DNA of 64,000 bases from Emcibacter nanhaiensis (GTDB lineage: Bacteria > Pseudomonadota > Alphaproteobacteria > Sphingomonadales > Emcibacteraceae): positions 62,001 through 126,000 of the forward strand of contig NZ_VFIY01000004.1 in the NCBI RefSeq assembly GCF_006385175.1. Direction: 5' to 3'. Positions 1 through 8,697 of the stretch are shown one piece after another (positions within the stretch are counted from its first letter, which is position 1; every line of letters starts with the position of its first letter). The notes below the pieces were generated by a model that made no database searches, was not told the origin of the DNA, and was given only the letters and a program-made list of their open reading frames with translations. The position numbers and the translations under genes were made by a program.

Positions 1-441
1 TCGATTCTTCAGGAAAATGCCCGTATTACCAATCACGAACTATCCCAGAAGGTAAACCTGTCCCCCAGCAGCTGTTTGCAGCGGGTGCGCAAGCTGGAAG
101 AGGACGGCTATATCGACAGCTATATGGCCAATATAAACCTGGACAAGATCTGCCGCACGGTGACGGTGCTGGTGACGGTCAGTCTGCATGATCACACCAA
201 TGCGAACTTCAAGGCGTTCGAGGAGGCCATGGCCGAGTTCCCGGAGATTGTCGAGTGTTATACGGTAAGCGGCAATTTCGATTATTTCCTTCGCGTGGTC
301 TGTCCTGACATGAACAGCTACCTCAAGCTGAACGACGACCTGATCGGCAAGATGGAAGGGGTCGCCAATATTTCGAGCCAGGTGGCGCTGGCCCACACCA
401 AACCCTTCCGGGGTTATGCGCTGGAGCGGTTGGTGGAGTAG
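1..441 (+). CDS. Lrp/AsnC-family transcriptional regulator (5' truncated)
   Basis: The open frame enters from the left edge, so the start codon and about the first 15-20 residues lie outside the window. What is visible begins inside the N-terminal helix-turn-helix (ITNHELSQKVNLSPSSCLQR is a typical AsnC-type HTH with its recognition helix), followed by a short linker and an alpha/beta RAM (ligand-sensing) domain, with the GNFDYFLRVVCPD segment typical of Lrp-like proteins. Family members bind DNA as dimers or octamers and respond to amino acids. No target can be read from the context; gatC downstream is 138 bp away and is probably a separate unit. Confidence 0.9.
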   Translation, partial: SILQENARITNHELSQKVNLSPSSCLQRVRKLEEDGYIDSYMANINLDKICRTVTVLVTVSLHDHTNANFKAFEEAMAEFPEIVECYTVSGNFDYFLRVVCPDMNSYLKLNDDLIGKMEGVANISSQVALAHTKPFRGYALERLVE

Positions 442-579
442 GGGACCTTTACCGTCCCGGCATACTTTCGGAAAACTTGATAAAAAGGGTGTGATTTTCC
501 CCAAACGCCCTCTTGCGGAAGCGGCTGCCCGGTGCTAGTTTCCGGCTTTTGGAAATTATCTCAACCTGTCAGGAAGAAC

Positions 580-867
580 ATGTCTGTTGATAAGGATACT
601 GTGGCGAAAATCGCCCATCTCGCCCGCATCAAAGTGCCTGAAGAAAAGCTGGAGCCTTTGGTGGGGGAACTGAACAATATTCTGGACTGGGTGGAAATGC
701 TGTCAGAGGTGGATACCGACGGCGTGGAACCCCTGACCAGCGTGGCCGATGTCACCCTGCCCATGCGGGAAGACAAAATCACCGACGGCGGCTATCGGGA
801 TGATGTCCTGGCCAATGCCCCCGAAGCGCAGCACGGCTTCTTTGCCGTGCCTAAAGTGATCGAGTAG
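580..867 (+). CDS. gatC: Asp-tRNA(Asn)/Glu-tRNA(Gln) amidotransferase subunit C
   Basis: GatC is the small subunit that holds GatA and GatB together in the heterotrimer that amidates mischarged Glu-tRNA(Gln)/Asp-tRNA(Asn). The 95-residue protein has the usual family length and pattern: [18 protein letters not shown] near the N-terminus, then [10 protein letters not shown] and a C-terminal VEPLTSV...LPMREDKI segment. An upstream GTG at 532 would extend the frame, but the ATG at 580 has an AGGAAG ribosome binding site directly before it and gives the standard N-terminus, so 580 is chosen. It leads a tight gatC-gatA-gatB operon (10 bp to gatA). Confidence 0.95.
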   Translation: MSVDKDTVAKIAHLARIKVPEEKLEPLVGELNNILDWVEMLSEVDTDGVEPLTSVADVTLPMREDKITDGGYRDDVLANAPEAQHGFFAVPKVIE

Positions 868-877
868 GGAGGGCGAG

Positions 878-2362
878 ATGAGCGAACTGACAAAACTGAC
901 AATCGCTGAAGCCCGTGACGGATTCAAGAAGGGTGATTTTACCGCCCGCGAGGTGACGGCGGCTCATATTGAAGCCGTGGAAGCCGCGCGGGAGCTGAAC
1001 GCTTATGTGGCGGAAACGCCGGACCTGGCCCTGGAGATGGCTGATGCGGCCGACGCCATGATCAAGGCCGGCGACCAGAAGGGCATGACCGGGATCCCGG
1101 TCGGCGTCAAGGATCTGTTTTGCACCAAAGGGGTGCACAGCTGTTCCGCCAGCCACATCCTCGATGGTTTCGAGCCCCGCTATGAAAGCACCGTCACCCA
1201 GCAAATGTGGGATGACGGCGCCGTGATGCTCGGCAAACTGAACATGGATGAATTCGCCATGGGCTCTTCCAATGAAACCAGTTATTACGGACCGGTGAAA
1301 AATCCCTGGCGCGCCGAAGGCTACGGCCATGATCTGGTGCCGGGCGGTTCTTCCGGCGGCTCTGTCGCTGCCGTGGCCGCCGATATTGCCATTGCCGCGA
1401 CCGGCACCGACACCGGCGGTTCCATCCGCCAGCCCGCCAGCTTCACCAGCCTGGTTGGTCTGAAACCCACCTACGGACGCTGTTCCCGCTGGGGCATCAT
1501 TGCCTTTGCTTCTTCCCTGGATCAGGCCGGGCCGATCACCAAAACCGTGCGTGACGCGGCCATCATGCTGGAAAGCATGGCCGGCCACGATGCCAAGGAC
1601 AGCACCTCCGTGCCGTCGGCGGTGCCCAACTATGAAGCGGCGCTGACCGGGGATATTCGCGGACTGAAAGTTGGTATTCCCAAGGAATACCGCGTGGAAG
1701 GTATGCCGGAAGAGATCGAGAAGCTCTGGCAGCAGGGCATGGCCTGGCTGAAAGACGCCGGCGCGGAAATCGTCGACATTTCCCTGCCGCACACCAAATA
1801 TGCGCTGCCGACCTATTATATCGTGGCCCCGGCGGAAGCGTCTTCCAACCTGGCCCGCTACGACGGCGTGAAATACGGCCTGCGCGTGGATGGTGAAAAC
1901 CTGGCCGACATGTACAGCAATACCCGGGCCGAGGGTTTCGGTGACGAGGTCAAGCGCCGGATCCTGATCGGCACCTATGTGCTGTCCGCCGGCTATTATG
2001 ACGCCTATTACCTGAAGGCCCAGAAAGTCCGCAGCCTGATTGCCCGTGATTTCCGCGACGCCCATGAGCAGGTTGACGTGATCCTGACGCCGACAGCGCC
2101 GAGTGCCGCCTTTGCCTTGGGGGAGAAAACATCCGATCCGCTGTCCATGTATCTCAACGACGTCTTCACCGTGCCGGCGAGCCTGGCCGGTCTGCCGGGC
2201 ATTTCCGTGCCGGCCGGACTGAACAGCGAGGGACTGCCCCTCGGCCTGCAGCTTCTGGGACGGCCCTTTGACGAGGAAACTCTGCTCCGGGTGGCAGAGG
2301 TTCTGGAAGGGGCGGCCGACGTTAAGGCGAAACCTGTTAAATGGTGGGGAGGCAAATCATGA
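878..2362 (+). CDS. gatA: Asp-tRNA(Asn)/Glu-tRNA(Gln) amidotransferase subunit A
   Basis: GatA is the glutaminase of the amidotransferase; it releases ammonia from glutamine that GatB uses on the tRNA-bound acid. The 494-residue protein belongs to the amidase signature family. The Ser-cisSer-Lys triad is visible: Lys78 in GVKDLFC, the cis-Ser at about 158 in [11 protein letters not shown] and the nucleophile Ser182 in TGGSIRQPA. Length is normal for the family. Its stop codon overlaps the gatB start (ATGA at 2359-2362), which suggests translational coupling. Confidence 0.97.
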   Translation: MSELTKLTIAEARDGFKKGDFTAREVTAAHIEAVEAARELNAYVAETPDLALEMADAADAMIKAGDQKGMTGIPVGVKDLFCTKGVHSCSASHILDGFEPRYESTVTQQMWDDGAVMLGKLNMDEFAMGSSNETSYYGPVKNPWRAEGYGHDLVPGGSSGGSVAAVAADIAIAATGTDTGGSIRQPASFTSLVGLKPTYGRCSRWGIIAFASSLDQAGPITKTVRDAAIMLESMAGHDAKDSTSVPSAVPNYEAALTGDIRGLKVGIPKEYRVEGMPEEIEKLWQQGMAWLKDAGAEIVDISLPHTKYALPTYYIVAPAEASSNLARYDGVKYGLRVDGENLADMYSNTRAEGFGDEVKRRILIGTYVLSAGYYDAYYLKAQKVRSLIARDFRDAHEQVDVILTPTAPSAAFALGEKTSDPLSMYLNDVFTVPASLAGLPGISVPAGLNSEGLPLGLQLLGRPFDEETLLRVAEVLEGAADVKAKPVKWWGGKS

Positions 2363-3843
2363 GCAAGCTAATTCAGGGAGCCACCGGTGACTGGGAAGTT
2401 GTCATCGGTCTGGAGGTCCATGCCCAGGTAATTTCCGAATCCAAACTCTTTTCCGGGTCCGCGACAGCCTTCGGCGCCGAACCCAACAGCCAGGTCAGCT
2501 TCGTGGACGCGGCCATGCCCGGCATGCTGCCGGTGATTAACGAGGAATGTGTCCGCCAGGCGATCCGTACCGGCCTCGCCATGGGGTCCAAGATCAACCT
2601 GCGTTCAATTTTTGACCGCAAGAACTATTTCTATGCCGATCTGCCGCAGGGCTACCAGATCAGCCAGTTCAAAGATCCCATTGTCGGTGAGGGCGAGATC
2701 GTGATCGAACTGGAAGATGGTTCAACCAAGGCCATCGGTGTCGAGCGCCTGCATCTGGAACAGGACGCCGGCAAGAGCATGCATGACCAGCATCCGACAA
2801 TGACCTATGTGGACCTGAATCGCTCCGGCGTGGCGCTGATGGAAATCGTCTCCATGCCGGATATGCGCTCTGCCGAGGAAGCCGGGGCCTATTTCCGCAA
2901 GCTGCGTTCTATCGTCCGTTATGCCGGCACCTGTGACGGTAATATGGAGCAGGGAAGTATGCGCGCCGACGTCAACGTGTCGGTGCGTCGTCCTGGCGAG
3001 CCGTTCGGCACCCGCACCGAAACCAAGAACGTAAACTCGATCCGGTTTGTGATGCAGGTGGTCGAGCATGAGGCCAATCGCCAGATCGCCGTCCTGGAAG
3101 ACGGCGGCACCATCGACCAGGAAACCCGGCTGTTCGATCCGGGTACCGGCACAACCCGGTCCATGCGCTCCAAAGAAGAAGCGCATGATTACCGCTATTT
3201 CCCGGATCCCGACCTGCTGCCGCTGGAATTTACCCAGGAGTTTGTGGATGAGATCGCCAAAACCCTGCCGGAACTTCCGGATATCAAGAAAAACCGCTTC
3301 GTCGAGGATCTGAAGATCAGCGCCTATAATGCCGGCGTTCTGGTGGCAGAGAAAGAAAATGCCGACTATTTCGAGGAAGTGCTGAGCCATCTTGAGAAAG
3401 CCAGCGGTAAGGACAAGCATGAGTTTGCCACCCTGACGTCCAACTGGGTGACCGGCGAGCTGTTCGGTGCCCTGAACAAGCTGGGTTGTTCCATTTCCAA
3501 TAGCCCGATTTCGGCCGAGCATGCTGCCGAACTTCTGGGGCTGCAGATGGACGGTACAATTTCCGGCCGTATTGCCAAGGATATCTTCGAGATCATGCTG
3601 GAAAGCGACCAGAGCCCGTCTGAGATTGTTGAGGAAAAAGGCCTCAAACAGGTGTCTGACACTGGCGCCATTGAAGCCTTTATCGATGAGGTGATGGCGG
3701 CCAACATGGACAAGGTTGAAGAATACCGCGGCGGCAAGGACAAGCTGCTCGGCTTCTTTGTCGGTCAGGTGATGAAGAAAACCCAGGGCAAGGCCAATCC
3801 ACAGGTGGTCAATGAACTGCTGCGGAAGAAACTTAACAGCTGA
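2359..3843 (+). CDS. gatB: Asp-tRNA(Asn)/Glu-tRNA(Gln) amidotransferase subunit B
   Basis: GatB is the kinase/transamidase subunit that activates the tRNA-bound glutamate or aspartate and transfers the ammonia. The 494-residue protein shows the family opening VIGLEVHAQ, the catalytic-core segments [18 protein letters not shown] and RMRADVNVS-like RADVNVSVR, and the C-terminal YqeY-like tail ending [11 protein letters not shown]. An in-frame ATG at 2341 exists, but the ATG at 2359 is preceded by a GGGGAGG ribosome binding site, overlaps the gatA stop, and gives the standard N-terminus. It closes the gatCAB operon and is followed by a strong terminator. Confidence 0.97.
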   Translation: MSKLIQGATGDWEVVIGLEVHAQVISESKLFSGSATAFGAEPNSQVSFVDAAMPGMLPVINEECVRQAIRTGLAMGSKINLRSIFDRKNYFYADLPQGYQISQFKDPIVGEGEIVIELEDGSTKAIGVERLHLEQDAGKSMHDQHPTMTYVDLNRSGVALMEIVSMPDMRSAEEAGAYFRKLRSIVRYAGTCDGNMEQGSMRADVNVSVRRPGEPFGTRTETKNVNSIRFVMQVVEHEANRQIAVLEDGGTIDQETRLFDPGTGTTRSMRSKEEAHDYRYFPDPDLLPLEFTQEFVDEIAKTLPELPDIKKNRFVEDLKISAYNAGVLVAEKENADYFEEVLSHLEKASGKDKHEFATLTSNWVTGELFGALNKLGCSISNSPISAEHAAELLGLQMDGTISGRIAKDIFEIMLESDQSPSEIVEEKGLKQVSDTGAIEAFIDEVMAANMDKVEEYRGGKDKLLGFFVGQVMKKTQGKANPQVVNELLRKKLNS

Positions 3844-3861
3844 ATATTTCGATAGTTAAAG

Positions 3862-3898
3862 AAAAAAAGGTCGGAAATTTTCTGTTTCCGGCCTTTTT
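3862..3898 (+). terminator. Rho-independent terminator of gatCAB
   Basis: Stem AAAAGGTCGGAAA pairs with TTTCCGGCCTTTTT around a short TTTCTG loop, followed by a T-run. It lies 20 bp after the gatB stop codon. Confidence 0.85.
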
Positions 3899-3967
3899 CA
3901 TCATAAAATTGCCTTATTAACTATAATACTGTAGTCTTGCACTGGATATGACTTTCATATCTTTATT

Positions 3968-3979
3968 TAACTATAGTTA
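3968..3979. promoter_or_regulatory. TAACTATAGTTA palindrome before the Ala-rich lipoprotein gene
   Basis: This perfect 12-bp palindrome sits 16 bp upstream of the ATG at 3996. The half TTAACTATA also occurs in direct orientation 50 bp earlier, at 3917-3925, where TATAAT (3922-3927) could be a -10 box. A repressor or activator site is possible; the factor is unknown. Confidence 0.35.
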
Positions 3980-3995
3980 GTAGGGGACGAACAAC

Positions 3996-4322
3996 ATGTT
4001 GGACATCAGAAAATTACTCCTTTCTTCAGCGATTGCGGCCGTGGCTGCTTTCGGCCTGGCGGCTTGCGGTGAAGACGAGTCTTCTTCTTCAGCTCCGGCT
4101 GAAGCCGAGAAAGCTGTTGAAGAAAGCTCAACCGTGACCGATCAGGCGAAAGAAGCCGCTGATGAAGCCATGGATAAGGCTGGTGAAATGGCTGATGACG
4201 CTGCGGCAGCAGCAGGCGAAGCCATGGACGAAGCTGGCGAGGCCGTGGAAGGCGCTGCAGAAGACGCTAAAAAGGCGGCTGATGAGGCCATGGAAAAAGC
4301 CAAAGAGGCGATGCCGCAGTAA
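3996..4322 (+). CDS. Small Ala-rich lipoprotein with amphipathic repeats
   Basis: The 108-residue product begins with a signal peptide that ends in the lipobox LAAC, so it should be lipidated on the Cys at about residue 25. After a Ser-rich linker, the rest is built of repeats of the type KEAADEAMDKAGEMADDA, rich in Ala, Glu, Lys, Asp and Met, with no Pro apart from the C-terminal one, expected to form one long amphipathic helix or coiled coil. It resembles LEA-like or Lpp-like envelope proteins in composition, but I do not recognise a family. A monocistronic unit, flanked by the gatB terminator and its own terminator. Confidence 0.8.
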   Translation: MLDIRKLLLSSAIAAVAAFGLAACGEDESSSSAPAEAEKAVEESSTVTDQAKEAADEAMDKAGEMADDAAAAAGEAMDEAGEAVEGAAEDAKKAADEAMEKAKEAMPQ

Positions 4323-4377
4323 TTTTGTAGCTATCGAATTGGTTAATTCGGTATAATATTATTTGTTAAGAAATGCA

Positions 4378-4406
4378 ACGGGTCCCGCTTCGGGGCCCGT
4401 TTTTTG
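4378..4406 (+). terminator. Rho-independent terminator
   Basis: ACGGGTCCCG and CGGGGCCCGT pair around a CTT loop and are followed by T6. It ends the transcript of the Ala-rich lipoprotein. Confidence 0.9.
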
Positions 4407-4452
4407 TCCTATAAAGCTATAAAAAACAATGTGTTGTAAAGTTTTTCTTAGG

Positions 4453-4470
4453 GTTAACCAATTGTTTAAC
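4453..4470. promoter_or_regulatory. Imperfect GTTAA/TTAAC palindrome upstream of the Sel1 gene
   Basis: GTTAA and TTAAC flank CCAATTGT, giving an 18-bp near-palindrome about 90 bp before the Sel1 start. It resembles a CtrA site (TTAA-N7-TTAA) but the spacing is 8, so the assignment is left open. Confidence 0.3.
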
Positions 4471-4562
4471 GTTTGGCTGGCATTCTTGTCCTACAGACCG
4501 GGAAAAACGGTTTTGATTAACGCATACACCATTTAACAAGAAGGGTTTTATAGGAGAACAAA

Positions 4563-4832
4563 ATGGGGCAACTGAACCACAGCTATGTAAAGGAAAGAAT
4601 TTCCGCCGCTGACGAGGGTACTCCCGAAGCGCTTTACGACCTCGGCCTGCTGTATTCCATCGGCCAGGGTGTTGAGCAGAACAATGTGGAAGCTCATAAA
4701 TATTTCAATCTTGCATCTATCCGCGGCATGAAAAGCGCCCAGATCGATCGCGCCGAAGTGGCTGAATATATGACTGCTGCAGAAATCGCCATGGCCCAGA
4801 AAATGGCCCGCGAGTGGTTGTCCACCCACTAA
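4563..4832 (+). CDS. Sel1-like repeat protein (small)
   Basis: The 89-residue protein has no signal peptide and contains a single Sel1/TPR-like unit: GTPEALYDLGLLYSIGQGV followed by EAHKYFNLASIRGMKSAQ. Sel1 repeats are helical protein-binding modules. The C-terminal third is a charged helix ending in EWLSTH. A GGAGAAC ribosome binding site precedes the ATG. It is transcribed alone and ends in a terminator. The partner and role are unknown; similar stand-alone single-unit proteins are common in alphaproteobacteria. Confidence 0.8.
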   Translation: MGQLNHSYVKERISAADEGTPEALYDLGLLYSIGQGVEQNNVEAHKYFNLASIRGMKSAQIDRAEVAEYMTAAEIAMAQKMAREWLSTH

Positions 4833-4864
4833 AAGAAAGCATTCCATGTACGGTTTTGAGTAAA

Positions 4865-4897
4865 AACCTTCTCCCCGGTCGGGTGAGAGGGTTTTTT
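4865..4897 (+). terminator. Rho-independent terminator after the Sel1 gene
   Basis: AACCTTCTC pairs with GAGAGGGTT (one G-T pair) with an inner CCG/CGG, followed by T6. Confidence 0.85.
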
Positions 4898-4955
4898 GTT
4901 GCCGACAGTGAAGGTTATCTCCGGTCCGGTAGGAGCAAAAATCAGGACAAAGACA

Positions 4956-4984
4956 TTGACACCCTTGATCGACTTGGGTAAATA
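4956..4984 (+). promoter_or_regulatory. Sigma-70 promoter of tRNA-Ser
   Basis: TTGACA (4956-4961) and TAAATA (4979-4984) are separated by 17 bp, a near-consensus housekeeping promoter. The tRNA starts 10 bp later, which fits a transcription start just before it. Confidence 0.75.
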
Positions 4985-4994
4985 CGGCGTTGAC

Positions 4995-5085
4995 AGAGAG
5001 GTGGCTGAGTGGTCGAAAGCGCTCCCCTGCTAAGGGAGTATACCTGGATAAGGTATCGAGGGTTCGAATCCCTTCCTCTCTGCCA
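4995..5085 (+). tRNA. tRNA-Ser (anticodon GCU)
   Basis: The acceptor AGAGAGG (4995-5001) pairs with CCTCTCT, followed by discriminator G and an encoded CCA. The anticodon stem CTCCC/GGGAG encloses loop CTGCTAA with anticodon GCT at 5029-5031 (codons AGC/AGU). The long variable arm (TATACCTGGATAAGGTATC) is the hallmark of tRNA-Ser, and the T-loop GGTTCGAATCC is standard. Confidence 0.97.
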
Positions 5086-5095
5086 TTTCCCTCCG

Positions 5096-5115
5096 GCTCC
5101 GTTAGGAGCTTTTTT
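5096..5115 (+). terminator. Rho-independent terminator after tRNA-Ser
   Basis: GCTCC-GTTA-GGAGC hairpin followed by T6, 10 bp after the CCA end of the tRNA. Confidence 0.85.
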
Positions 5116-5268
5116 ATTTGTGCCTGACAATCTTCTGCTAATCGACGCCAAGCCACCAAAGCGACTATCAAGTTGCGCGATACGACGGGTTTGCCTATCT
5201 GATAAGTTGTAATCATTTCTGTATTCGGATATTGTTATACTATAACTGAATATAAAAAGGGGGTTTAC

Positions 5269-6435
5269 ATGATCAGGTTCCAAAAAAGTCTACTTATTCT
5301 CTGCATGTTGCCGGCTTTCCTTCTGCAGCAGCAGGCGGCTTATTCCGGGGACGCTCCAGAGGAATTTCCCCTGCCGGATATTTTTTTTGAATATGACCCG
5401 GCCTCAGAGATAGAAGTTGCCTATGATGATGTCACTTTTCTGCTGAGAACCCATGTAATGTTGAGCGGGAATGATGAGCGCGCAAAGGCGCCCAGGTCGG
5501 TTGCGCCAATCGGTACAAGATTTAAAGCAAAAAGAAATCTGCTTACTGTTCTGGAGGGAAACAAATTCTACTTCGATGCGTTCAAGGATGAAAACAGACG
5601 GACTTATCTTACCGCAGTCAGGAAAAGTCTTGAACGCCTCCCCAGGGAAATTCCCCTGAACCAATTAAACCGCAGAGAACAGCTGGCTTACTGGTTGAAT
5701 CTTTACAACGTCACCGTGCTGGAGCAAATCGTCAATAATCCCAGAAAAAATCTTAATCGGACAATTGTTGGTGATGATTCACTACTGGACAAAAAGCTGT
5801 TAAATGTCGCGGGAATTCCTCTCTCACTCAATGATATCGAGTATCGGATCCTGGCCCCTAATTACAAAGGCGAACCTCTTGTGATTTATGGTTTGTACCA
5901 GGGCTATATCGGTTCGCCGAGCATCCGTAAAAAAGCCTATACAGGTGAAACGGTCTATCGCGACCTGGAAAAGAATGCGGTCGAATTTATAAACTCCAAC
6001 CGCGGCACCTATTTTCGGGGAGGTGTGTTCAGGGTTTCGGGTTTTTACAAGAGAAACAAAGTCTTTTTTTCGGACTTCCAGCATGATCTGAAAAAACATA
6101 TTAACCAGTATATTGAATCGCCCTATTGGGAAAGATTGCAGGAAGCTGATACGTTAAAGGCGAACATCAACGACTGGATGATCGCGAGTGTTTTCGGCGA
6201 CAACAGGGATTACGGCGGGGCCGTATCCACCAATCATGCAGCGCTTTTTGATTCGTTCATCGCAGGAGGCGCCGGCGGACTGGTATTGGGGGACTATGTT
6301 ATGAATCAGGCGGAAAATAATGGTGTCTTGAGTCTCGACCAGGCAAAGATGCTGAAGCACCTGAATGACATGCGACTGAAAAACACCGGTATCGTTACCG
6401 TGGAAGAAATCCAGCGCAAAGATATAGAGGAATAG
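5269..6435 (+). CDS. DUF547 family exported protein
   Basis: The 388-residue protein has a Sec signal peptide (hydrophobic stretch LLILCMLPAFLLQQQAAYS) and a central DUF547 domain, recognisable from QLAYWLNLYNVTVLEQIV at about residues 140-157 and the following GDDSLLDKKLLNVAG and SLNDIEYRIL. DUF547 proteins are widespread exported or membrane-associated proteins of unknown biochemical role, thought to share a fold with papain-like enzymes; no activity is claimed. An AAAAAGGGGG ribosome binding site precedes the ATG. The gene faces the lipoprotein gene at 6461, and no terminator is evident in the 25-bp gap. Confidence 0.85.
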   Translation: MIRFQKSLLILCMLPAFLLQQQAAYSGDAPEEFPLPDIFFEYDPASEIEVAYDDVTFLLRTHVMLSGNDERAKAPRSVAPIGTRFKAKRNLLTVLEGNKFYFDAFKDENRRTYLTAVRKSLERLPREIPLNQLNRREQLAYWLNLYNVTVLEQIVNNPRKNLNRTIVGDDSLLDKKLLNVAGIPLSLNDIEYRILAPNYKGEPLVIYGLYQGYIGSPSIRKKAYTGETVYRDLEKNAVEFINSNRGTYFRGGVFRVSGFYKRNKVFFSDFQHDLKKHINQYIESPYWERLQEADTLKANINDWMIASVFGDNRDYGGAVSTNHAALFDSFIAGGAGGLVLGDYVMNQAENNGVLSLDQAKMLKHLNDMRLKNTGIVTVEEIQRKDIEE

Positions 6436-6460
6436 GAAAAAGATGAACTGGGGGGGCTGG

Positions 6461-7591
6461 TTATTTGTCCATAGCCAACACGGCGTCTGCTTTTTTCCTA
6501 TTTCCCAGCATCCTGTAGCTTTCGGCGAGAAGATCGTTGAAACGGGGGTCCTGTGTTTTCTTGCCGACAATTTTGGTGAGGGAGGCGACGGCTGAGTTAT
6601 AATCCCCGCTGTCAAATGCACTCTGTGCTTTGAAATAGTGATAATAGGGGTTTTGTTCCTGGTAATCCCGGGCTTTGGCGGCAAAATACTCTGCTTCTTC
6701 GTCGTCGCCTTTGATGTCATAGAGAATCGCCAGGTTAGACAGGGCAGAATGGTTGGACTGGTCGTATTTCAGGGCGGCGTGGTAAGCCATTTCCGCGTGA
6801 TCCAGAAGCTTGTTTTTGCGATAAAAAACGCCAAGATTAGACCAGAAAGAAGAGGTTTCCGGGGACAGCCGGATCGCCTTGACCATATAGCGGAAGGCAT
6901 TTTTCATATCGCCGCGGTCCAGAAACGCGGCTCCCTTGTTGCTGTAATAATGGGCTTCGGCTTCGGCATCGGACATGATTCGGGTCGGATAGCCGGGATC
7001 GATATTGACCTGGTCAATGTCCAGTGTGAAGTCGCGGCCGCTGCGGGACTGGACCCGAACGTTGACATGCCCCGTAGCGTATATGAGTTTCTCCTCGTCA
7101 GACGCCCACAGGGGAGGGATGTCAACTTCCTGAAAGGCGGCTTTCAGGCCCCGCTCGCGGGCCATCAGGACGGTGAGGTAGCTGAAGCCGAGGCAGTTGG
7201 CTTCAGCCTTCCGGAACGCTTCATCGGCACTGAGGGTCGCGGTCCTGTTGTAAGCCATATTCAGGCCATCCTCGGAAACAATGGAATTCGCCAGGGCGCG
7301 GACCTTTACGATTTCCGCATTTTTCAGCGGGATATGTCGTTCGGTGAAGGACTTTATTTCGGGGGTTAGCGCAAGAACATGATCTTCCGGCTCCGGCAGG
7401 TCGTCTGCCTCGGGACCCCAGAGGGCGTAGCCGCTGAGCAGGGCGCCACGGCCAATGAAGGTTTCGGAATAGTCGACCGGCGATGTCGATGAGGTGGTGG
7501 TGCAGCCGGCAAGGAAGAGGAACAACGGCAGAAGCATCAGCAGGGGGATGCTGATTGATCTATATATCATACCGTATGGTGCCCGGACCAT
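6461..7591 (-). CDS. Transglutaminase-like/TPR lipoprotein
   Basis: The 376-residue protein has a signal peptide ending in the lipobox LAGC. A papain/transglutaminase-like domain follows, with a Cys in EANCLGFSYLTV, His in ATGHVNVRV and Asp in LDIDQVN that could form the catalytic triad. The C-terminal half holds four or more TPRs (for example AFRYMVKAIRLSPETSSFWSNLG). Family members of this layout are envelope-associated; substrates are unknown. The ATG at 7591 is preceded on its strand by AAGGAGA, so it is preferred to the ATG at 7570. It is divergent from the prepilin peptidase, and a Pho box lies between the two. Confidence 0.85.
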   Translation of the reverse strand: MVRAPYGMIYRSISIPLLMLLPLFLFLAGCTTTSSTSPVDYSETFIGRGALLSGYALWGPEADDLPEPEDHVLALTPEIKSFTERHIPLKNAEIVKVRALANSIVSEDGLNMAYNRTATLSADEAFRKAEANCLGFSYLTVLMARERGLKAAFQEVDIPPLWASDEEKLIYATGHVNVRVQSRSGRDFTLDIDQVNIDPGYPTRIMSDAEAEAHYYSNKGAAFLDRGDMKNAFRYMVKAIRLSPETSSFWSNLGVFYRKNKLLDHAEMAYHAALKYDQSNHSALSNLAILYDIKGDDEEAEYFAAKARDYQEQNPYYHYFKAQSAFDSGDYNSAVASLTKIVGKKTQDPRFNDLLAESYRMLGNRKKADAVLAMDK

Positions 7592-7640
7592 ATTGTCTCC
7601 TTTTCCCGATATTCACCTCTTCCCTAATTTTTGTTTCAGC

Positions 7641-7669
7641 CTGTAATATTATTGTCACATAACTGAACT
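7641..7669 (+). promoter_or_regulatory. Candidate PhoB box before the prepilin peptidase
   Basis: Three 7-bp repeats start exactly 11 bp apart: CTGTAAT (7641), TTGTCAC (7652) and CTGAACT (7663), separated by the AT-rich tetranucleotides ATTA and ATAA. This is the layout of PhoB binding sites (7-bp direct repeats with 4-bp spacers). The box is 170 bp from the prepilin peptidase start and 50 bp from the divergent lipoprotein start, so it could serve either or both. PhoB control is inferred; no phoB gene is in the window. Confidence 0.6.
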
Positions 7670-7839
7670 ATTATTTCGAAAATAATACTACAATCAGCAG
7701 TTAATCTTTATGAACTTTTTGTTTCATGAGGGGCTTTCGCGCGGAAAACTGCCATTTCCTGGCGAAAAAAATTGCCGGACAGCCGAAAATAACCTATTGA
7801 AACCGGCTAGGGATTAACTTTTTCGGGGGCGGGACGCAT

Positions 7840-8382
7840 ATGGCGGACGTCTTAAAATGGGGATCTGTTCTGGCCCTGGCTGCGGCCGGTATCGCGTTAC
7901 TGCCAGCGAATCTTCAAATATGGGGGGCTGTCCTGTTCGTTCCCCTTATGGTCCTCAGCCTTATCGATTTGAAGACTTACCGCTTGCCGGATTATCTGAC
8001 CCTGCCTCTTGCCGGCGCCGGCCTGGCTTTCAGCTATTTGGGTTATCCGGCTTTTCCGGATTTTCTGCATAGCCTGATGGGGGCTGCTGCCGGCTATCTC
8101 TTTATATATATGGTGGCTCTGTCCTATCGGAAGGTCAGGGGGCGGGAAGGGATCGGCATGGGGGATGCCAAGCTTCTCGCCGCGGCTGGCGCCTGGGCCG
8201 GCGTATTATATCTGCCTTTTATCCTGCTTTTGGCGTCCGTCGCCGGATTGCTGGTTGTACTGGTCAGTAAACGGGGGGCGGCAACGCTGGAAACCATGAT
8301 GCCATTCGGACCGTTCCTGGCGGTTGGAACATGGCTGACCTGGGTTCTTAAACTGTCCTCTATATTAGTTTTGAGTAATTAA
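7840..8382 (+). CDS. gspO: Prepilin peptidase (A24), short form without methyltransferase domain
   Basis: A membrane aspartyl protease that cleaves the leader of type IV prepilin-like proteins at the cytoplasmic face. The two catalytic aspartates are visible in LIDLKTYRLPDYLTLPL (about residue 47) and GIGMGDAKLLAAAGAW (about residue 109), and PFGPFLAVGTW completes the family pattern. At 180 residues it lacks the N-terminal Cys-rich methyltransferase domain of full-length PilD/GspO. The expected substrates are the pseudopilins GspG-GspK encoded 12-15 kb downstream. The start is supported by a GGGGGCGGGA stretch. A CpaA-type role in tight-adherence pili is the alternative, but no such genes are nearby. 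Confidence 0.88.
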   Translation: MADVLKWGSVLALAAAGIALLPANLQIWGAVLFVPLMVLSLIDLKTYRLPDYLTLPLAGAGLAFSYLGYPAFPDFLHSLMGAAAGYLFIYMVALSYRKVRGREGIGMGDAKLLAAAGAWAGVLYLPFILLLASVAGLLVVLVSKRGAATLETMMPFGPFLAVGTWLTWVLKLSSILVLSN

Positions 8383-8495
8383 AAGAGACTCGCAGGGGCG
8401 GCCGCTCTTGTTACATTTCAGTTTAAAACTATTCGTCATTTCAGGCAGGATATTTTGAATCCGATGGTTGGAAAATAAATCCTGACGTTCAGTCT

Positions 8496-8509
8496 AGGTT
8501 GATCAACCT
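8496..8509. promoter_or_regulatory. Perfect palindrome AGGTTGATCAACCT
   Basis: A 14-bp perfect palindrome 190 bp upstream of the duplicated exported protein. It may be an operator for a dimeric regulator; none is identified. Confidence 0.35.
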
Positions 8510-8543
8510 CTTGAAAAATAAGTCATATTAAATGTGACTGGGC

Positions 8544-8595
8544 GTGTAACAAAATATTAAACTAACCGTAACAATTACTGAAGCATAACTGTCAC
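8544..8595 (+). promoter_or_regulatory. Candidate PhoB sites before the duplicated exported protein
   Basis: CTGAAGC (8578) and CTGTCAC (8589) start 11 bp apart with ATAA between them. Just upstream, GTGTAAC (8544) and CCGTAAC (8566) are 22 bp apart, with a one-base slip relative to the second pair. This is less regular than the boxes at 7641 and 14200, but it has the same half-site words. It ends about 100 bp before the start codon. Confidence 0.45.
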
Positions 8596-8697
8596 ATTTC
8601 CCTCCTAAAACCGCGACCTGATTAGTCCGGGGTGAATTGCGCCCGGATTGTCTGTCGAACTTAACTGTAATTTTTTTTTCTCGTTTAGGGGCGGAAA

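Larger units (their letters stand above)
8383..8697. other. 315-bp regulatory region before the duplicated exported protein
   Basis: This gene-free stretch holds no coding signal. It contains a perfect 14-bp palindrome, a 19-bp near-palindrome (AGTCATATT-A-AATGTGACT, 8521-8539) and Pho-like half-sites, listed separately or in this entry. A long T-run (8670-8678) and a TTAGGGGCGG ribosome binding site lead into the ATG at 8698. Confidence 0.6.

Noticed and set aside
851-2065. 404-codon open frame on the reverse strand
   Set aside because: Antisense shadow of gatA; the translation is rich in His, Gly and Arg with no domain, typical for a GC-rich complement.
4453-4470. CtrA binding site
   Set aside because: TTAA-N8-TTAA rather than N7; kept only as an unassigned near-palindrome.
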